Under the pieces are notes generated by a model. That model made no database searches. It saw nothing but the letters and a program-made list of their open reading frames with translations, and was not told the DNA's origin. DNA of 64,000 nt, from contig NW_022985469.1 in the NCBI RefSeq assembly GCF_010093595.1, positions 140,599 to 204,598 of the forward strand, in the 5' to 3' direction. A program made the translations under genes and the position numbers. Shown piece by piece: positions 44,775 to 54,408 of the stretch (positions are counted from its first letter, which is position 1; every line of letters starts with the position of its first letter). The stretch is from Mytilinidion resinicola. Lineage: Eukaryota > Ascomycota > Dothideomycetes > Mytilinidiales > Mytilinidiaceae.

Positions 44775-46334
44775 TGCGGACACTGAGATGATGTGTTCTG
44801 GAAGCTCTAGCGTTTTATCACTGGAGACTATGTTGTGGTTTTCTATACCCAGGAGTAGCCGCAAAGCATTCACTCATGTCTTGGGATCCTAAATTCACGG
44901 AGGAGACGGAAGCATACCGCTCCCACGTTTAGCCCGTTATACGCAAAGTCATGCTGGATATACTGCCGCTGCGATGTTTTTTGTAGCTATACTCTCCTCC
45001 GACCGAGGGCGGCAGAGGCCTAAACCGCTTCTTTATCCAGGTTGTCCAAGTTGGGTATCTGTTGAATTATGGAAACTCATAGCCGTTGTCAGGAGAGGGG
45101 TTGATTCATCTATTATAGGCGACAGATGAGTTTGTTTTAATTGTCTCAAACAGCTTGCTGCTCTGATGTTGTTTGGGGCTTTAAGAGGCCTAGAATAAGG
45201 GGGTAAACTGCGTGTTAGATTATGGCCTAGATTACTTACCGTACATAGTATATATACACCCTCTTATCCCACATCTATAACCGCCGGTTAGTTCCTAACA
45301 CCGCTCGGGTCTTGACACTAACATAAATTTCCGGGGTGCGCTAATCCCACATTCCCTTCTACACAGTAGTTCGGCGCACACCCTTTTTAGTTACACGCAC
45401 ACCCCCTCCACCACTGTCATTTCACCACCTTCTGATTGGTCCAGAGGGCTATTCTGGAGCCTTCGATTCTCAAGCAGTATGGAGACCTCAACTCTAACTT
45501 CAGATTGAACAAGAGGATGACCGTGCGTACCTCCTGGCAGATTACGGTTCTCCAAGCACGCCTACCGGCGCTTAAACATCCAGTGGGAGGAACTGAGGTT
45601 TTTCCCAGCATCCTCCAAGGCACGTAGACGCGGCAGATAGTAGTACAACACGTAGCTTGATCGCTCGCTTACGTATTCGCTTCCAAGAGAATGCACGTGA
45701 CAATGCACGTGACAATTGGTACACAACAACGCTCCGGAGGAAGCTCCGAGCCGCTCCAGCCAAAAAGATTAGACGGAAAGGGACGGCCCATTACCGGGGT
45801 TTTGTATTCCGCAGTACCGAAATGACAAACATCTCCAAGTCCCGAAACCTGGAGATACATTTTTCGGACATTCAAATTAGGTGAAACAAGGTTCTGCGCA
45901 TTCAAGCATTTCTGATGCTTGATAATGTCGACGATAGAGATTCGAAGTAGTCAGAGCCTAAAAAACTGACCCTGGATGCACTCATCAACGCTAGTGTCTT
46001 GGCTGCCTTATTCAGCCTAGCGTCGATTCTACTAGGTCATACCGAAAAGTTCCTAGCAGCCACAATACATAGGCCATTGCTGACAAACTGTGGAACCAAG
46101 TTGTCTTTCCAGGGCGTCTCTAAGTGTCTAGTCCCAAGCTTACGACGGGGGCCACTCAACCGCCACCTGCGCGAGGCTTGCGTCTTGGCTGCTCGATGGG
46201 GACACTAGCGTCGATATGATGATGCCCTTAGCAGCATAAGAGAAATCGCCGGCTGATGTTTAAGAAGAAAGCTAGTCCCTCACTCAGGTTGACAGCCCGT
46301 ATCGCTATATCAGCACACCGGACGACTCCAAAAC
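44775..46334. other. 1.5-kb region with no supported gene
   Basis: It contains AT-rich DNA, short frames without conserved features, a CACGTGACAATG direct repeat near 45693-45714, and a 29-bp motif shared with 49574-49602 (listed separately). It may hold degraded transposon sequence, but I cannot show this. Confidence 0.45.
45790..45818 (+). promoter_or_regulatory. 29-bp motif shared with 49574-49602, copy 1
   Basis: The motif starts ATTACCG, has GGTTTTG in the middle and ends ATACC or GTACC; the two copies match at 25 of 29 bases. This copy contains CGG-N11-CCG, a Zn2Cys6-type arrangement. It lies about 520 bp upstream of the arrestin-like gene. Whether it is a regulatory site or a repeat remnant is open. 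Confidence 0.3.
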
Positions 46335-47612
46335 ATGCCGTCATTTAATATGAAGAAACCCACCCCGAAATTGGACGCCCCATCGGAAGTGTTCACGGCT
46401 GATGACGATGGATACAATACATGTCTCTCGGGCCAGATATCAGTCTCCCTTTCTTGCCCACTACCGTCCACCTCACCCTCCCATATCAACGTCTTCCTCA
46501 TTCGCATTGGCCAGCTCAAAACAATCACCAAAGTCGTGAACGGCCTGATCCCTAGAAATCCACTTTGCTTTCTCCAATTCAAGAAGAAATCCGACTGGCG
46601 CAAGTTCGCGGAAGCAGAGAAGCTCGTCGAGCACTCGATCCATGCCGCTCCAACTAAGGCGCACCTTCACTCTGATGGATCCACGGGTGGGACGTGGAAT
46701 TTCAACCTTTCGATCCCTCCGCACCTGCCCCCTACGACCAACATCCCACTAGCAGCGATTTCGTACGCGCTCGTCGCCGAGATGACCACCGCAGATGGCC
46801 GATCTATCTGGGCGGGCCAGGAGTTGCGAGTCTTGCGGCAAAGGGTCGTCAACCCAAGTCTCCGACAGTGCTCCGTGGTCACGTTTCCACAGTCGTCAGT
46901 CATCGTGGATATCCGCTTTTCCGAACCGGTTCTTGGACCGAGAGTAACAATCCCCACGACTGTTGGATTGAATGGGTTGAAGGTGGTGACAGGGCACGTG
47001 GAGACAAAACGGGAAATACTACGGGAGATCCGGTGGGAAGTTCAAGAGACCGGAGTGCTGCTTTTTGGAGAGACGGACGGCCTCGAGCGCGTTCCTGCGT
47101 CCAACACGTCTAGGTCGGAATATACACATACGATCAGCCGAGGGAGGGGCAAACCCATATCGAGATGCTCGTCCGAAAAACCAGCGAACAGGCGTATGGG
47201 GAGTGCAGAGGTCGAAGAATCCTTCGACGTTTTCCTCCCTAAGCAGACCGATCTTACCAACGACACCGACGCTTCTCAAACAGGCGTACCGCATGCCCAT
47301 CCGGTCCTCTGCTCTGGCTTACAACCATCGCGAGAGTCGACTGCAAGCTTGAAACAGTGGTTTACGGTACAAGTTCAGCATAAGGTGCAGGTCCGTTTCT
47401 ACGTTGGTGAGGATACTTTCGATATAGGGACGGGCAAGTTGGTGGAACGGCAGGACGTGCAGAGGATATACACTGTGACTTGTCCTATCGTAATGCAAGA
47501 GCGGCGGGCGCAACGATTCGTGTCTTCCGTAGATTATTCGGGGGAGGGTGCAATCAGTCCTGCGTACGAGGCGGACTGGGAGAGCCCACCGCCGCCTTAT
47601 GTATCGAGTTAG
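46335..47612 (+). CDS. Arrestin-like trafficking adaptor with C-terminal PPPPY
   Basis: Single exon, 425 residues, start MPSFNMKKPTPKLD. The fold pattern is that of an arrestin-N/LDB19-like domain: an early ISVSLSCPLP strand, GTWNFNLSIPPHLPPTTNIPLAAISYALVAEM (about residues 128-160), then an arrestin-C-like half with RVTIPTTVGLNGLKVV. The last residues are SPPPPYVSS (PPxY at about 418-422). PPxY motifs bind WW domains of Rsp5/Nedd4-type ubiquitin ligases, the usual partner of alpha-arrestins that direct plasma-membrane transporters to endocytosis. That function is inferred. It is convergent with the Zn2Cys6 gene, with 74 bp between stops. Confidence 0.8.
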   Translation: MPSFNMKKPTPKLDAPSEVFTADDDGYNTCLSGQISVSLSCPLPSTSPSHINVFLIRIGQLKTITKVVNGLIPRNPLCFLQFKKKSDWRKFAEAEKLVEHSIHAAPTKAHLHSDGSTGGTWNFNLSIPPHLPPTTNIPLAAISYALVAEMTTADGRSIWAGQELRVLRQRVVNPSLRQCSVVTFPQSSVIVDIRFSEPVLGPRVTIPTTVGLNGLKVVTGHVETKREILREIRWEVQETGVLLFGETDGLERVPASNTSRSEYTHTISRGRGKPISRCSSEKPANRRMGSAEVEESFDVFLPKQTDLTNDTDASQTGVPHAHPVLCSGLQPSRESTASLKQWFTVQVQHKVQVRFYVGEDTFDIGTGKLVERQDVQRIYTVTCPIVMQERRAQRFVSSVDYSGEGAISPAYEADWESPPPPYVSS

Positions 47613-47686
47613 TATCAAATATGGCCCGCGAAGGTGTTGGCTTTATAGCGTTTTCAATGTCTATCCTGATGTTTGGTATTCTTGTA

Positions 47687-49284
47687 TCAGGCCACAAAAT
47701 GATCGATGCCCCGCTCCTTGATCGCTTGTAACCAATTTAGATCAATTTGAGGATTTTCGGCGCTGGATTGCGTTTTCAGTGACCATATAAATCCAAGCAC
47801 TTCAATCATACTGATGATGTAATTCCATGGCATGAGGTTGTAGTAACACCGTAAACGATCCACGACCCAGCTCTGCTCGCCGGCGTCATCGGTTTCCGCT
47901 CCTGCGATGAAGCAAGGCCAGGCGGTTGCCTTGAATAAAGGGCTCCTAGTATCGATCTGCGCAAGATGATGGATGATTTCCGAGAGAAGAGCGTGACGGC
48001 TCGCCGTGCTCAGGCCATTCGGAATATCCGAAAAGAGGCTTCTCCAGATGAAGAGGCGAACTGCTGCTTTGAGAGCCGAAGCAACTAAGACGCGCTGCTC
48101 GATGTCATTATAAGGCGATTGCGACCGAAGCCTCGCTGCCCATATTAGCGGGTTGAAGCTTCTTGCTGATTCCATTAACGCGGTTGCTTCTATTTCTACG
48201 TTCGCGTTGCATGTTCGGTCTCGGTCTGCGAGTCTCGATGTATCAAGAATGAGTTCAAGAAGCTTCGCGGGGAACGAGAAGCAGTTGTTCATCTCGGCGA
48301 ATTCCACGAAAGGACGGGGATTAAGACCACGACTTTCATAGTCAAGCGACTTCGATCTTGTGCCCGAAAGAGTCGATCCAATTATGTCAAACCTAAATCA
48401 GTTTGCCACTGTCAGCACGGGATCCTGCCTTTACCAAGCAAGGGTGCAATGATTGAATATGGCACCTACACTATGCACTCCGAGATAAGACCAGAATTCA
48501 CGGCACCATTCCCCAACGGGGTAGAGACACTCTCGTAAATGTCCTGGCTGTTGTAATGGAGCAGCAACATTTTTGCGCCCTCGACGTGGATTTTCCACGT
48601 GTTCTTCCCTGAATCAATCAGCTCGAAAAGAATGAAGAGCGTAATTGATGCCAGGACAATGTTGACATCCATCGTCTCGATGTTTTGCAACGCTGGCCTT
48701 AACATGCCGATCGCTCGATGCTTTGCCGTCAAGGCGTCGTTATAAAGAGTCGGAGGGCGAGTATCAGGCCTGAAGCGATTGGACAAGAGGTAGGCTGACG
48801 TCGCAATGACCATATTCCGCAGCATCGGATATGACCCGATGTATTTGAGTAATGAATGGAATGTGTTCTGTTCCGGGAGGTCGTAGATCACCATGTCTTG
48901 AGCGACATGCGAGGCGAAATGGGAAATGTAGCGTCGGGATGTATGATCAAGATCTTGCAAGAGAGGATCAACCAGTGAGAAATTCAATTCCCATGCACTC
49001 TGAAAAGGCTCTTGCGTCTTGTTCGCAGAGGCCATGGCCTGAGAGGTGGCAGAATGCATTTCCATGGCCCTCACACCATTCATGCCTCCAACTGGGGCCT
49101 CGTCAAACGTCTTTCCCATCATCTTTCCGCGGCTTGCCACTCCCCTGTTCCATAAGATGAGTCTCCCATAGCCCATGCACTCAAGTCCGGCGTCGGAGCA
49201 CTTTTGGCATTGAGGGAGCAGCCGATCGCACTTCACTCTCCGGCGCCGACAATTATGGCAATTGGTGGCTGCTCTTTCTGACAT
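47687..49284 (-). CDS. Zn(II)2Cys6 transcription factor
   Basis: Exon 1 is 49284-48479 and exon 2 is 48392-47687, with an 86-bp intron; 503 residues. The frame is open from 49326, but that codon is TTG; the ATG at 49284 gives MSERAATN directly before the binuclear cluster CHNCRRRRVKCDRLLPQCQKC, DAGLEC (residues 9-35). The splice after LISE joins to FDIIGSTLSG, a block typical of this class. The rest matches the fungal-specific regulator type with an alpha-helical middle region (NIETMDVNIVLASITLFILFE; HVEGAKMLL). It probably regulates nearby or metabolic genes; the target is unknown. Confidence 0.9.
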
Positions 49285-50377
49285 TTCTGGGGCCACTGCA
49301 GTCTTGGCTCGTATTGAAGCCTCCAAAGTTGTATATCAGAATTTGCTGGGGTTGGACTTCTGGCTAAGGGAGACGGCACTTCGGGGCCAATTAGGAATGG
49401 TCCAGTCGTTGGCTGGCCACAGGATTAATCGACGAAGCAGCCTTAACCCTTGGGATACTTTGACTGGAAGGAGGCTTGAGATGCGATCGTGCTGAATGAA
49501 AGTAGGAGATGGACGATGCGTGGTAGTGTAGGTCGGCGCCTCACGCAACATAGGCCGGCAGAGCTGTCCAGAAATTACCGTGGTTTTGCATTCCACAATA
49601 CCCAAATAAAACCATGTACATATATTTTGAGGGCTATTAGCTGCTCCTTTCCGGATCGGGATGTACGTATAAAGACATATGTTCGTGCTGCACATGTGGC
49701 ATAGAATCAGATGTCCAAAAGTCAAAATTACTTCTCACTGAGGGCCCGGTAGGTGCATATAGAAGCTTGTAACGGTGGTAAATGCAGCTAGCCGATGACT
49801 AATCTAACTTCGATCGTATAACTAGGGCCGTCATCGCCTCGAGAAAGAATGAAGCACTTTAACATGCCGACAAATCTCGTCCCTAGTTTTCCGGGATATC
49901 GTCCCATCGTGACCTTCCCGTAATCAAGCCCCGGCACGCAGTACGTCTAACTCAATCCGTCCAGCGTGGGCTTCACCGGAAGTGGAAGCTCTGCATTCCG
50001 ATAGCCTCAGCCTTCTCTTTCCTCGAAATCATCTGATACAGGCCGACAAGCCCCTCCCAATCTTGGAATACTCCAGGAGATTATCCAATCTTAACGTATG
50101 CTTTATCCAGCCCCAGCATGCAGTACGTCTAAGTAGCTTAGTTCGAGAGAAACGGCCCCCACCATGCGGGGTTTGATCACACTTATCCTTGTATCATGTA
50201 GGCGAGGCGTATGTCGTATCGAGAGAGAATTGCTACACCCCACACTTCTGCCTGAAGCCCCTCGGCCGGTGCTATTATCCCCGCAATACGCACTTCTTTT
50301 TCCCGGACGAACTGAAACTTGAGGTCCTACTTTAACTAGCATTACATTAGGGCCTTTCTTGGACCCTGAAATTAGCC
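49285..50377. other. Divergent promoter region between Zn2Cys6 and HET genes
   Basis: 1.1 kb without a supported gene. It contains the second copy of the 29-bp motif (49574-49602) and a 22-bp direct repeat ending CAGTACGTCTAA at 49929-49950 and 50111-50132 (two transitions between copies). Confidence 0.5.
49574..49602 (+). promoter_or_regulatory. 29-bp motif shared with 45790-45818, copy 2
   Basis: This is the partner of the motif upstream of the arrestin-like gene. It lies about 290 bp upstream of the Zn2Cys6 gene. Three of the four differences between copies are transitions. Confidence 0.3.
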
Positions 50378-52357
50378 ATGGTGCACAACGAGTACCGGTA
50401 TAGTGGTATCACGAGCGCTCCGAATCACATCAGGCTGTTGACGCTCCTCCCGGGGCTACAAAACGACACCATCCGAATCACCCTCACTGACGTGGATCTC
50501 TCCCTCAATGACGACCATTCCGTTTCGTTTCCTCTGTACGAGTGTTTGTCATACACATGGGGTGAGTCTACCGACCGCACCATCCTCTATGTCGACGGCA
50601 GGATCATCACCGTGACCAAGAATCTCGGCGAGGCTTTGAAGTATCTTCGACACTATGAGATTCCCAGAGTACTGTGGATCGACGCTCTATGCATCAATCA
50701 AGGCGACATGGCGGAGCGCAGTATGCAGGTAGGCCGCATGTCAGACATCTACTCCAGAGCGACCAGAGTTGTTGTATGGCTGGGACCGGAATCCGAGGAC
50801 AGCAACCTTGCGTTAGACACCTTCATCGATCTCAGCAACACGATCGACCTAGATCTAGCAACACAAACCTTCAAGCCAATAAAAGCCGACCCAGAGCATC
50901 TAACCGACCGGCATACCGTCCTGCCATTCACGACAAAAGCGCAGGTGCAAGCCATATGCAACCTCTACAAACGCCCCTGGTTCGAACGCCTCTGGGTCTG
51001 GCAAGAAATCCGCCTCGGCAACGAGAAATCCCTCCTAGTATCGGGCCACAAAAGCATGCTCTGGCGCCGCTTCTACGTCGTCAGCTTCTTCCTGCTGTGG
51101 AAAGGCGAATTCGGGCTCGGCGACGCCTACTGGACCGTCAAAGACCGCCTCGAGATCGTCAACGCCATGATGAACAACATCACGCAGTCCCCCATGGCCT
51201 CCCTCTCCCTCCGCACCTGCCACAGCAAATGCAGCGAGCCACGCGACCGCGTCTACGCCCTCATGGGCATCACGACTGACCAGGTGAAGCTGACGCCAGA
51301 CTACACGCTCCCTGTCGGCGACGTCTACAAAGACGTGCTGCTGCAGAACCTAGCGCAGCTGAACAACCTCGAGCTGCTGAGCTCGTGCTCGCACCGCAAG
51401 GGCCCGCGCGACATCCCCTCCTGGGCGCCCGACTGGCGCTTCCCCAACCAGCGCAAACGCTTCTTCGACCTCGACGGCGCCGGCGAGCCGCCCGCTCACG
51501 CGCACCACGTCGCCCCTAGCATCCTCTCCGCAGCCGGCGCGCACATCTGCACCATCTGCACCGTCGAGCCCCTCGGGCAAACCGAGTCCGACGCCGCCAT
51601 CATCGACCGGCTCCGCAAACTCGCGCCAGCGAGCTTGCTCGACACACCGTATGTGGCTGGCGGGACGACGCTCGACGCCTACTGCCGCGCCTTCTTCGCC
51701 AACGAGTTCACCGAGCGCTACCAGCCCGCCGGCGAGCTCCTCGGCTTCCAAAACTACGCCGACGCTTTACGCCACTTCCTTTCAGAAGATCCGAAGCACG
51801 ATCGCAAGAGCCTCGCGCACTTCGTCAAGGACTACCGGATCCAGACGGCCGGCCGCTCGCTCGTCACGACGGGGCGCGGGTACGTCGGGCTCGCGCCGCA
51901 AGAGGCGGAGCCGGGGGATGAAGTCGTGCACGTTCTTGGGTGCCGGTGGCCGCTGGTCTTGCGGCCGGTGGCAGGCGGAGAAAAGGGGTTTACGGTGGTT
52001 GGGCATGCGTATATAGATGGGGCGAATGACCGCGAGGCGATTCTGGGGCCGCTGCCGGAGGGTTGGTCGAATGTGGCGCTGTATGATGCGGCGACGGCGA
52101 AGTGGTGGCCGGCGTATATGGATGGGCGGACGCGGGAGGTGAGGATTGAGGATCCGAGACTCGGGCCGTTGCCGGAGGGGTGGGGGGTGAGAAGGCATGC
52201 GGAGGAGAGGATGTGGAATTGGTATGTAAGGGATGATGAGGATGTTGGGGCGTTGGAGGGGTTGAAGACGGAGAGGAGGTGGCGGAGTGATCCGAGGTTG
52301 ACGGTGGAGGCTTTGAGGACGAGGGGGACCGCGATAAGGGATTTTGAGCTTGTGTGA
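50378..52357 (+). CDS. HET-domain protein with two degenerate WW-like C-terminal repeats
   Basis: Single exon, 659 residues. The HET domain covers about residues 50-215 with the hallmark blocks YECLSYTWGE, PRVLWIDALCINQGD and ATRVVVWLGPES, then RPWFERLWVWQEI and SEPRDRVYALMGI. HET proteins trigger heterokaryon incompatibility or cell death in fungi; only the family role is known here. The C-terminus has two units starting GPLPEGW (about residues 556-595 and 595-641), each ending DPRL. The first keeps KWWPAYMDG and ends RIEDPRL; the second has MWNWYVRDD and ends RRWRSDPRL. This is the layout of WW domains (LPxGW ... W..PR) with altered spacing. Coding composition flips from C-rich to G-rich near 51860. 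Confidence 0.9.
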   Translation: MVHNEYRYSGITSAPNHIRLLTLLPGLQNDTIRITLTDVDLSLNDDHSVSFPLYECLSYTWGESTDRTILYVDGRIITVTKNLGEALKYLRHYEIPRVLWIDALCINQGDMAERSMQVGRMSDIYSRATRVVVWLGPESEDSNLALDTFIDLSNTIDLDLATQTFKPIKADPEHLTDRHTVLPFTTKAQVQAICNLYKRPWFERLWVWQEIRLGNEKSLLVSGHKSMLWRRFYVVSFFLLWKGEFGLGDAYWTVKDRLEIVNAMMNNITQSPMASLSLRTCHSKCSEPRDRVYALMGITTDQVKLTPDYTLPVGDVYKDVLLQNLAQLNNLELLSSCSHRKGPRDIPSWAPDWRFPNQRKRFFDLDGAGEPPAHAHHVAPSILSAAGAHICTICTVEPLGQTESDAAIIDRLRKLAPASLLDTPYVAGGTTLDAYCRAFFANEFTERYQPAGELLGFQNYADALRHFLSEDPKHDRKSLAHFVKDYRIQTAGRSLVTTGRGYVGLAPQEAEPGDEVVHVLGCRWPLVLRPVAGGEKGFTVVGHAYIDGANDREAILGPLPEGWSNVALYDAATAKWWPAYMDGRTREVRIEDPRLGPLPEGWGVRRHAEERMWNWYVRDDEDVGALEGLKTERRWRSDPRLTVEALRTRGTAIRDFELV

Positions 52358-52671
52358 TTGAGTTGCGGTGCAGGAATGTGGACTGGATTAGGACGTGTAA
52401 AGTAGGTGATGGGAAATACAATGATGTTGTCTAGTCCCGCAACGCTTCTAGGAGCGCTTCAACAACCCGAGAGAAAAGGGATGGGAACCCTCCGAACTGC
52501 AAAGTGTGTATGAGACAATAAGAAATCGCTTGATTATTCCAACAAGAAGAAATGAAACCCAGAGAATAGTCCCAAAGCAAAGAAACCCGGCCCGAAATAC
52601 CGCTAAACCATCTTACATTTCATTCCCACGGAATACCCGTCTCATAATTCATAAGTCTATCATTCCGCCCC

Positions 52672-53514
52672 TTAATACCCAATCCCCGGCCTGCACTCCC
52701 ACCCCTTCTTCCGCCTCTCCTCCCGCTTCCTATGCCTCTCCTCCCTCTTCTCCATCAACTCCCTATGCTCGCCATGCAACTCCCTCGCCTCCTTCACCTC
52801 TTTCACGCTCTGATAAATCCCCAGCGCGCTAATCCCCACAGCGCCCAATTCCTGCCACCGCTGCTGTTTCTTCTTCTTCTTCGCCTCGTCCGAGGACATT
52901 TCCCCCTCCGCGACCGCCGCCTTGCGCTCTTTCGCCAGCTCCATCGCTTTGTGGATCGAACCGGCGGCGTGGATAGTCGCGATTCCGGTGAGGCCGAAGG
53001 TGAGGTACTTCTTCCGCCGCGCGGCCTTGATGTGTTTCTCGTCTGAGGAGGTCGAGCCGAGGTCGGACGAGGATTGGTCGTTGTCTTTCTTATCGCCTTT
53101 TCCATTTTTGCCGCCTCGCTGGGAGCCGCCTCTCTGGGAGCCGCCTTTCTGGCCGCCTCTTTGGTCCTGATCACTATTCTGGTCGTCGTCGTGGGAGCGG
53201 GCGCGCTGGGGCAGCCGCGCGCGAGGCGGGATGGAGCCTTCGCTGTCGTAGTAGCGGTCGAGATCCTCACTTTGGGGGCGGCGGCGGCGGCGGCGGGCGA
53301 GGCTGCGGCTTTGGCGGTCGTTGTAGGGATCGTTGTATGGAGCTAGTTGGCGGTCGGAGTATTGGGGCGGGGTGGAGTATTGGTCTTGGAACTCTTGGGG
53401 GGCTCGGCGGACGATGACTTCGCCGGGGCGCACTTCGGAGCGGCGCTTGGCTATGAAGCCGTCTGGTGTTCTTGGGCGACGGGGACGCGGGGAGTAGTAG
53501 TCGTAGTCGGACAT
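52672..53514 (-). CDS. Conserved fungal basic protein with RGG-like and glycine-helix region
   Basis: The start is the ATG at 53514 (MSDYDYYSPRPRRPRTPDGF), not the upstream frame opening; 280 residues. The first half is Arg/Pro/Tyr-rich and disordered, with GGSQRGGSQRGGKNGKGDKK, an RGG-like basic run at about residues 125-150. The second half has two hydrophobic, small-residue helices, KYLTFGLTGIATIHAAGSI and ELGAVGISALGIYQSV, separated by a charged spacer, and ends in a long Glu/Arg/Lys helix (REERHRKREERRKK). I recall similar unnamed proteins in many Pezizomycotina. The function is unknown; a membrane- or RNA-associated role is possible. Confidence 0.75.
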   Translation of the reverse strand: MSDYDYYSPRPRRPRTPDGFIAKRRSEVRPGEVIVRRAPQEFQDQYSTPPQYSDRQLAPYNDPYNDRQSRSLARRRRRRPQSEDLDRYYDSEGSIPPRARLPQRARSHDDDQNSDQDQRGGQKGGSQRGGSQRGGKNGKGDKKDNDQSSSDLGSTSSDEKHIKAARRKKYLTFGLTGIATIHAAGSIHKAMELAKERKAAVAEGEMSSDEAKKKKKQQRWQELGAVGISALGIYQSVKEVKEARELHGEHRELMEKREERHRKREERRKKGWECRPGIGY

Positions 53515-54408
53515 TGTGGAAGATAGAGGCTTTGGGGGGAATTGGTAGAGCTGGGTATATTGAGGGGTAGGTTGCAGAGGAATGACGCCAGGACAGATGA
53601 CTGTGGAGAAATAGAGTGATAATAAGAACCAAAGGGAGCACGCTATGCACAATGCACTCAATAGCGATCGGCCACGAGTAATGGCAATCTGATATCGCAG
53701 ATGACAGATGAGGAGGATGGGAAAGATGAGAAGAGGGGACGTTGAGCTGAGCGGAAACAGGGACAGATAGTGCGGGATTTCTCACGTGGACGAGGGTCTA
53801 AAACACGGCTACGTAGTGGTGTAACCACTGGGCTCCCGTAGCTTCCGGTGACGAAAGCAATTTGCAGCTTTGTAAGTGGCCCTCCAAGGTTCATGCACGG
53901 CCGATAAGCTTTTTGCACAATTCAAGCTTTCGGCAAAAGGCTTAGCGATTCCGGTGAGTCGGGCCGGTGAGGGAGGGACTAGGAGGATCCCAGACCGTCC
54001 AGAGCAATTAGTTTCCCAGCTTTTGGTATACGCCTTGCGAGAGTTTACGCCGGTTCCCAATGCTTCGGGATATTTTGCACGACCTCTCACAGTGATATAT
54101 TCGGATAAAGTCATGTGACAGCCACCTCTCCAAGGACAACGTCCGTACTTGCTCCCTTAGACACCCTCTTGCTATGTTGATTTGTTATAGCTGGTACTAC
54201 GCATATACATCAGCTGGGCGTGTAAACTCCAGTCCAAGTCATCCATGTCAAACGTTTGTACTCGAATGAATAGTATTTGTTAATACTGTATGTGCAGCGC
54301 TCAATGTTATCAGGCTGCGTCCCAAATATAACCCAACCGCCTGTGACGCCCTCACCAGAACTCCCAAACCATCCATATGTCCCAAATGTACCATCGTACG
54401 CCTCTCAT
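53515..54408. other. Intergenic region, no gene seen
   Basis: About 890 bp upstream of the 53514 start and after the glucanase stop. An 80-codon frame at 53876-54118 has no recognisable features. Confidence 0.5.

Noticed and set aside
45417..45627. Possible DNA-transposon relic
   Set aside because: The translations in both directions show no transposase motif I can name; left as unassigned intergenic DNA.
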